This document shows positions 62,477-64,000 of a DNA stretch of 64,000 nt, in pieces. The first letter of the stretch is position 1. Every line of letters starts with the position of its first letter. The notes beneath the pieces were generated by a model. The model was not told the origin of the DNA. It made no database searches and saw nothing but the letters and a program-made list of their open reading frames with translations. The DNA comes from Bacteroidota bacterium (lineage in GTDB: Bacteria > Bacteroidota > Bacteroidia > Chitinophagales > Chitinophagaceae): contig JAFDXP010000047.1 in NCBI GenBank assembly GCA_018267875.1, positions 1 to 64,000 on the forward strand, given 5' to 3'. Made by a program: the position numbers and the translations under genes.

Positions 62477-63553
62477 TTATTTTATTTGGCGGCGATACAA
62501 GATCAATGCAATAGAGCCAAATATTAGATTGGGAATCCAAACAGCTACTAAGGGATTTAGACCGGCTTTGGTTGAAAATGTTGAGGTAAATTGTATAGCC
62601 ATGATGTACATAGCACTGATGCTAATGCCTAATGCAAGGTGAAGCCCGCTGCCGCCCCTCACTTTTTTACTGGCAATTGTAACGCCAATAATCGTTAGAA
62701 TTATTCCGGCGAAGGGTTGTGCCGTTCGTCTATGTTTTTCAACATAATAGTTGTTTAAGCTTTCGCGACCACGCAGTTTTTCACGAGCAATCACCCTATT
62801 AAGATGTGGGGTTGTCATGGCAGTCATTACATCGTTGTCTTCGCGCAAATCGGCTGGAGAAAATGATTCATAATGCCTTTTCAATTCCGGAACAAATTCA
62901 AGACTTTCTTTTAATCCGTCGTTTCGTCTAATTACCACATTTGATAGTGTCCAAGTTTTTGATTTCGTATCATAACTTACTTTTTCAGCCATAATTTTTT
63001 CCTTCAGTTCGGTGCCTACAATATGCTCTTCCGTAAAACGGTAGCCAGTATTGTTTAAATAGTCATAGCTTTGAAGATACACATATAGAGTAGGGCTTAA
63101 GCGCAAATGCACATTTCGGTCGGAAGCAACCATTGCCTCGTGCACATACCGATCCTCAAATGCCAGTCTTTGTTTGTTGGCTTCGGGAACTATCCAATGG
63201 TTAGCAACAAGTGAGACTATACAGAGGAAAATAGATCCGATCAAATAAGGTCTTAAAAAACGAGGATAAGAAACGCCGGAAGCAAGAATTGCTATGATTT
63301 CCGATTTGTATGCAAGTTTAGAGGTGAAAAAAATGGTTGCAATAAATATGAACAATGGGAACAAGAATGCAACCATATAGGGGATGAAGTTCTTGTAATA
63401 ATTGAGTACAGCAAGTCCAGGTGCTTTGTTCTTTACAAAGTCATCCACTTTTTCGGAATAGTCAATAACAGCAGTTATTACAGCAAGAATGATAATGGCA
63501 TACAGAAAGGTGCCGAGAAACTTCTTCAGTATATACCAATCAAGTTTTTTCAT
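62477..63553 (-). CDS. LptF/LptG-family LPS export permease
   Basis: The 358-aa YjgP/YjgQ protein has two N-terminal helices (about 12-32 and 55-75), a third near 100-120, a periplasmic beta-jellyroll domain (about 130-265), and three C-terminal helices. The opening KLDWYILKKFLGTFLYAI is typical. LptF and LptG form the ABC permease that extracts LPS from the inner membrane; which of the two this is cannot be decided alone. The 229-bp gap before it, from sdhB, holds no gene. Confidence 0.92.
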   Translation of the reverse strand: MKKLDWYILKKFLGTFLYAIIILAVITAVIDYSEKVDDFVKNKAPGLAVLNYYKNFIPYMVAFLFPLFIFIATIFFTSKLAYKSEIIAILASGVSYPRFLRPYLIGSIFLCIVSLVANHWIVPEANKQRLAFEDRYVHEAMVASDRNVHLRLSPTLYVYLQSYDYLNNTGYRFTEEHIVGTELKEKIMAEKVSYDTKSKTWTLSNVVIRRNDGLKESLEFVPELKRHYESFSPADLREDNDVMTAMTTPHLNRVIAREKLRGRESLNNYYVEKHRRTAQPFAGIILTIIGVTIASKKVRGGSGLHLALGISISAMYIMAIQFTSTFSTKAGLNPLVAVWIPNLIFGSIALILYRRQIK

Positions 63554-63588
63554 GAAATTCGGCAGATTCGTGTATGCTTTAAGACTTG

Positions 63589-63596
63589 CAAAAATA
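63589..63596 (-). promoter_or_regulatory. possible -7 element (TATTTTTG) of the LptF/G gene
   Basis: TATTTTTG on the minus strand matches TAnnTTTG, 35 bp before the ATG. A TTG lies 22 bp upstream, slightly further than the best spacing. Confidence 0.4.
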
Positions 63597-63673
63597 GGGA
63601 AGAAAAAAAATGCCTACGCAAGTTGAAAATTGGAAACGTAATGAAGGAGAGATGTTTTCAAAATGAAACAAAG

Positions 63674-63697
63674 AAAGCCCCGAACATACGAGGCTTT
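63674..63697 (-). terminator. intrinsic terminator after rpsT
   Basis: AAAGCCTCG and CGGGGCTTT pair over 9 bp (one G-T wobble) around a 6-nt loop, 22 bp past the rpsT stop. A T-rich tail (CTTTGTTTCATTT) follows on the minus strand. Confidence 0.75.
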
Positions 63698-63719
63698 ATA
63701 AGATAGATATTCTTATTGC

Positions 63720-63974
63720 TTAGGCTAAAGAGTTCATTTTCTTGGCAATACCTGATTTCAGATTGCCAGCTTTGTTTTTGTGAATTACATTGCGTTTTGC
63801 AAGCTTATCAATCATTGAAATAACCTTTGGCATGGATTCCATTGCAGCAGTTTTGTCAGTGGTAGCAAGTAAAGTACGGATGGCATTACGAGTTGTTTTG
63901 CCATAGTAACGATTGCGCTCACGACGTTTCAAGCTTTGACGGATATCTTTTTTGGTTGCTTTATGGTTTGCCAT
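63720..63974 (-). CDS. rpsT: 30S ribosomal protein S20
   Basis: The 84-aa basic protein has the S20 pattern: [32 protein letters not shown] at the start and [24 protein letters not shown] at the end. It binds 16S rRNA early in 30S assembly. It is followed by a clear terminator; its promoter lies beyond or at the window edge. Confidence 0.96.
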   Translation of the reverse strand: MANHKATKKDIRQSLKRRERNRYYGKTTRNAIRTLLATTDKTAAMESMPKVISMIDKLAKRNVIHKNKAGNLKSGIAKKMNSLA

Positions 63975-64000
63975 TTTTTTATGCTATTTTCTAAAAAGGA

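Overview
The window looks like a chromosomal segment of a low-GC member of the Bacteroidota, most likely in or near the Chitinophagaceae/Sphingobacteriales. Direct evidence: a T9SS C-terminal sorting domain, a PorW/SprE-type gliding/secretion protein, the LpxC-FabZ fusion typical of this phylum, a zinc-finger-degenerate DksA of Bacteroidota type, a diheme-type three-subunit succinate dehydrogenase, and TAnnTTTG/TTG promoter elements in place of sigma70 boxes, with no clear Shine-Dalgarno sequences. I found no tRNA, rRNA, CRISPR array, insertion sequence or prophage. The segment is essentially all core genome and no gene-free stretch exceeds about 300 bp.

Layout. 1-8377: a small membrane ORF, the ADP-heptose genes gmhA-gmhB, ileS with a Lys/Ala/Pro-tailed DksA homologue, smpB and accD (all but the first on the minus strand). 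8566-19695 (plus): fatty acid desaturase, a large PorW/SprE-like TPR protein, a Rel-type (p)ppGpp enzyme, an M32 carboxypeptidase overlapping it, a small membrane protein and an M1 aminopeptidase lipoprotein. 19701-25802 (minus): a tight operon lpxD-lpxC/fabZ-lpxA-ABC ATPase-mnmH-selD that joins lipid A synthesis with tRNA selenouridine formation. 25867-34420 (minus): HD phosphohydrolase, small membrane protein, PBP1A, membrane transglutaminase, then prs-rplY ending in a terminator. 34583-37671: an outer-membrane-type protein, an SRPBCC protein and a TPR histidine kinase.

37718-40759 (minus) is the most system-like region. A Crp/Fnr regulator is followed by a perfect GTGAC-N4-GTCAC operator, then DUF2892-type, OsmC, a GCASGxC membrane protein, two compact rhodaneses, Dps and a second GCASGxC membrane protein, closed by a strong terminator. 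It reads as a redox or persulfide-responsive cassette.

40904-50213: a glycosyltransferase, a complete RND efflux operon (adaptor, permease, outer-membrane channel), a small exported protein, a deoxynucleoside kinase and trpS. 50334-63974: a flippase, a methyltransferase, a Kir-type potassium channel, ddl with a PASTA protein and a T9SS cargo, a rhodanese, an unrecognised conserved-looking protein, sdhCAB, an LptF/G permease and rpsT.

Points most worth following up are the swapped GIHH signature in IleRS, the Crp/Fnr cassette with its matching operator, the histone-H1-like DksA tail encoded by perfect DNA repeats, the long helical repeat at the N-terminus of the PorW-like protein, and several genes whose promoter lies almost directly on the start codon.
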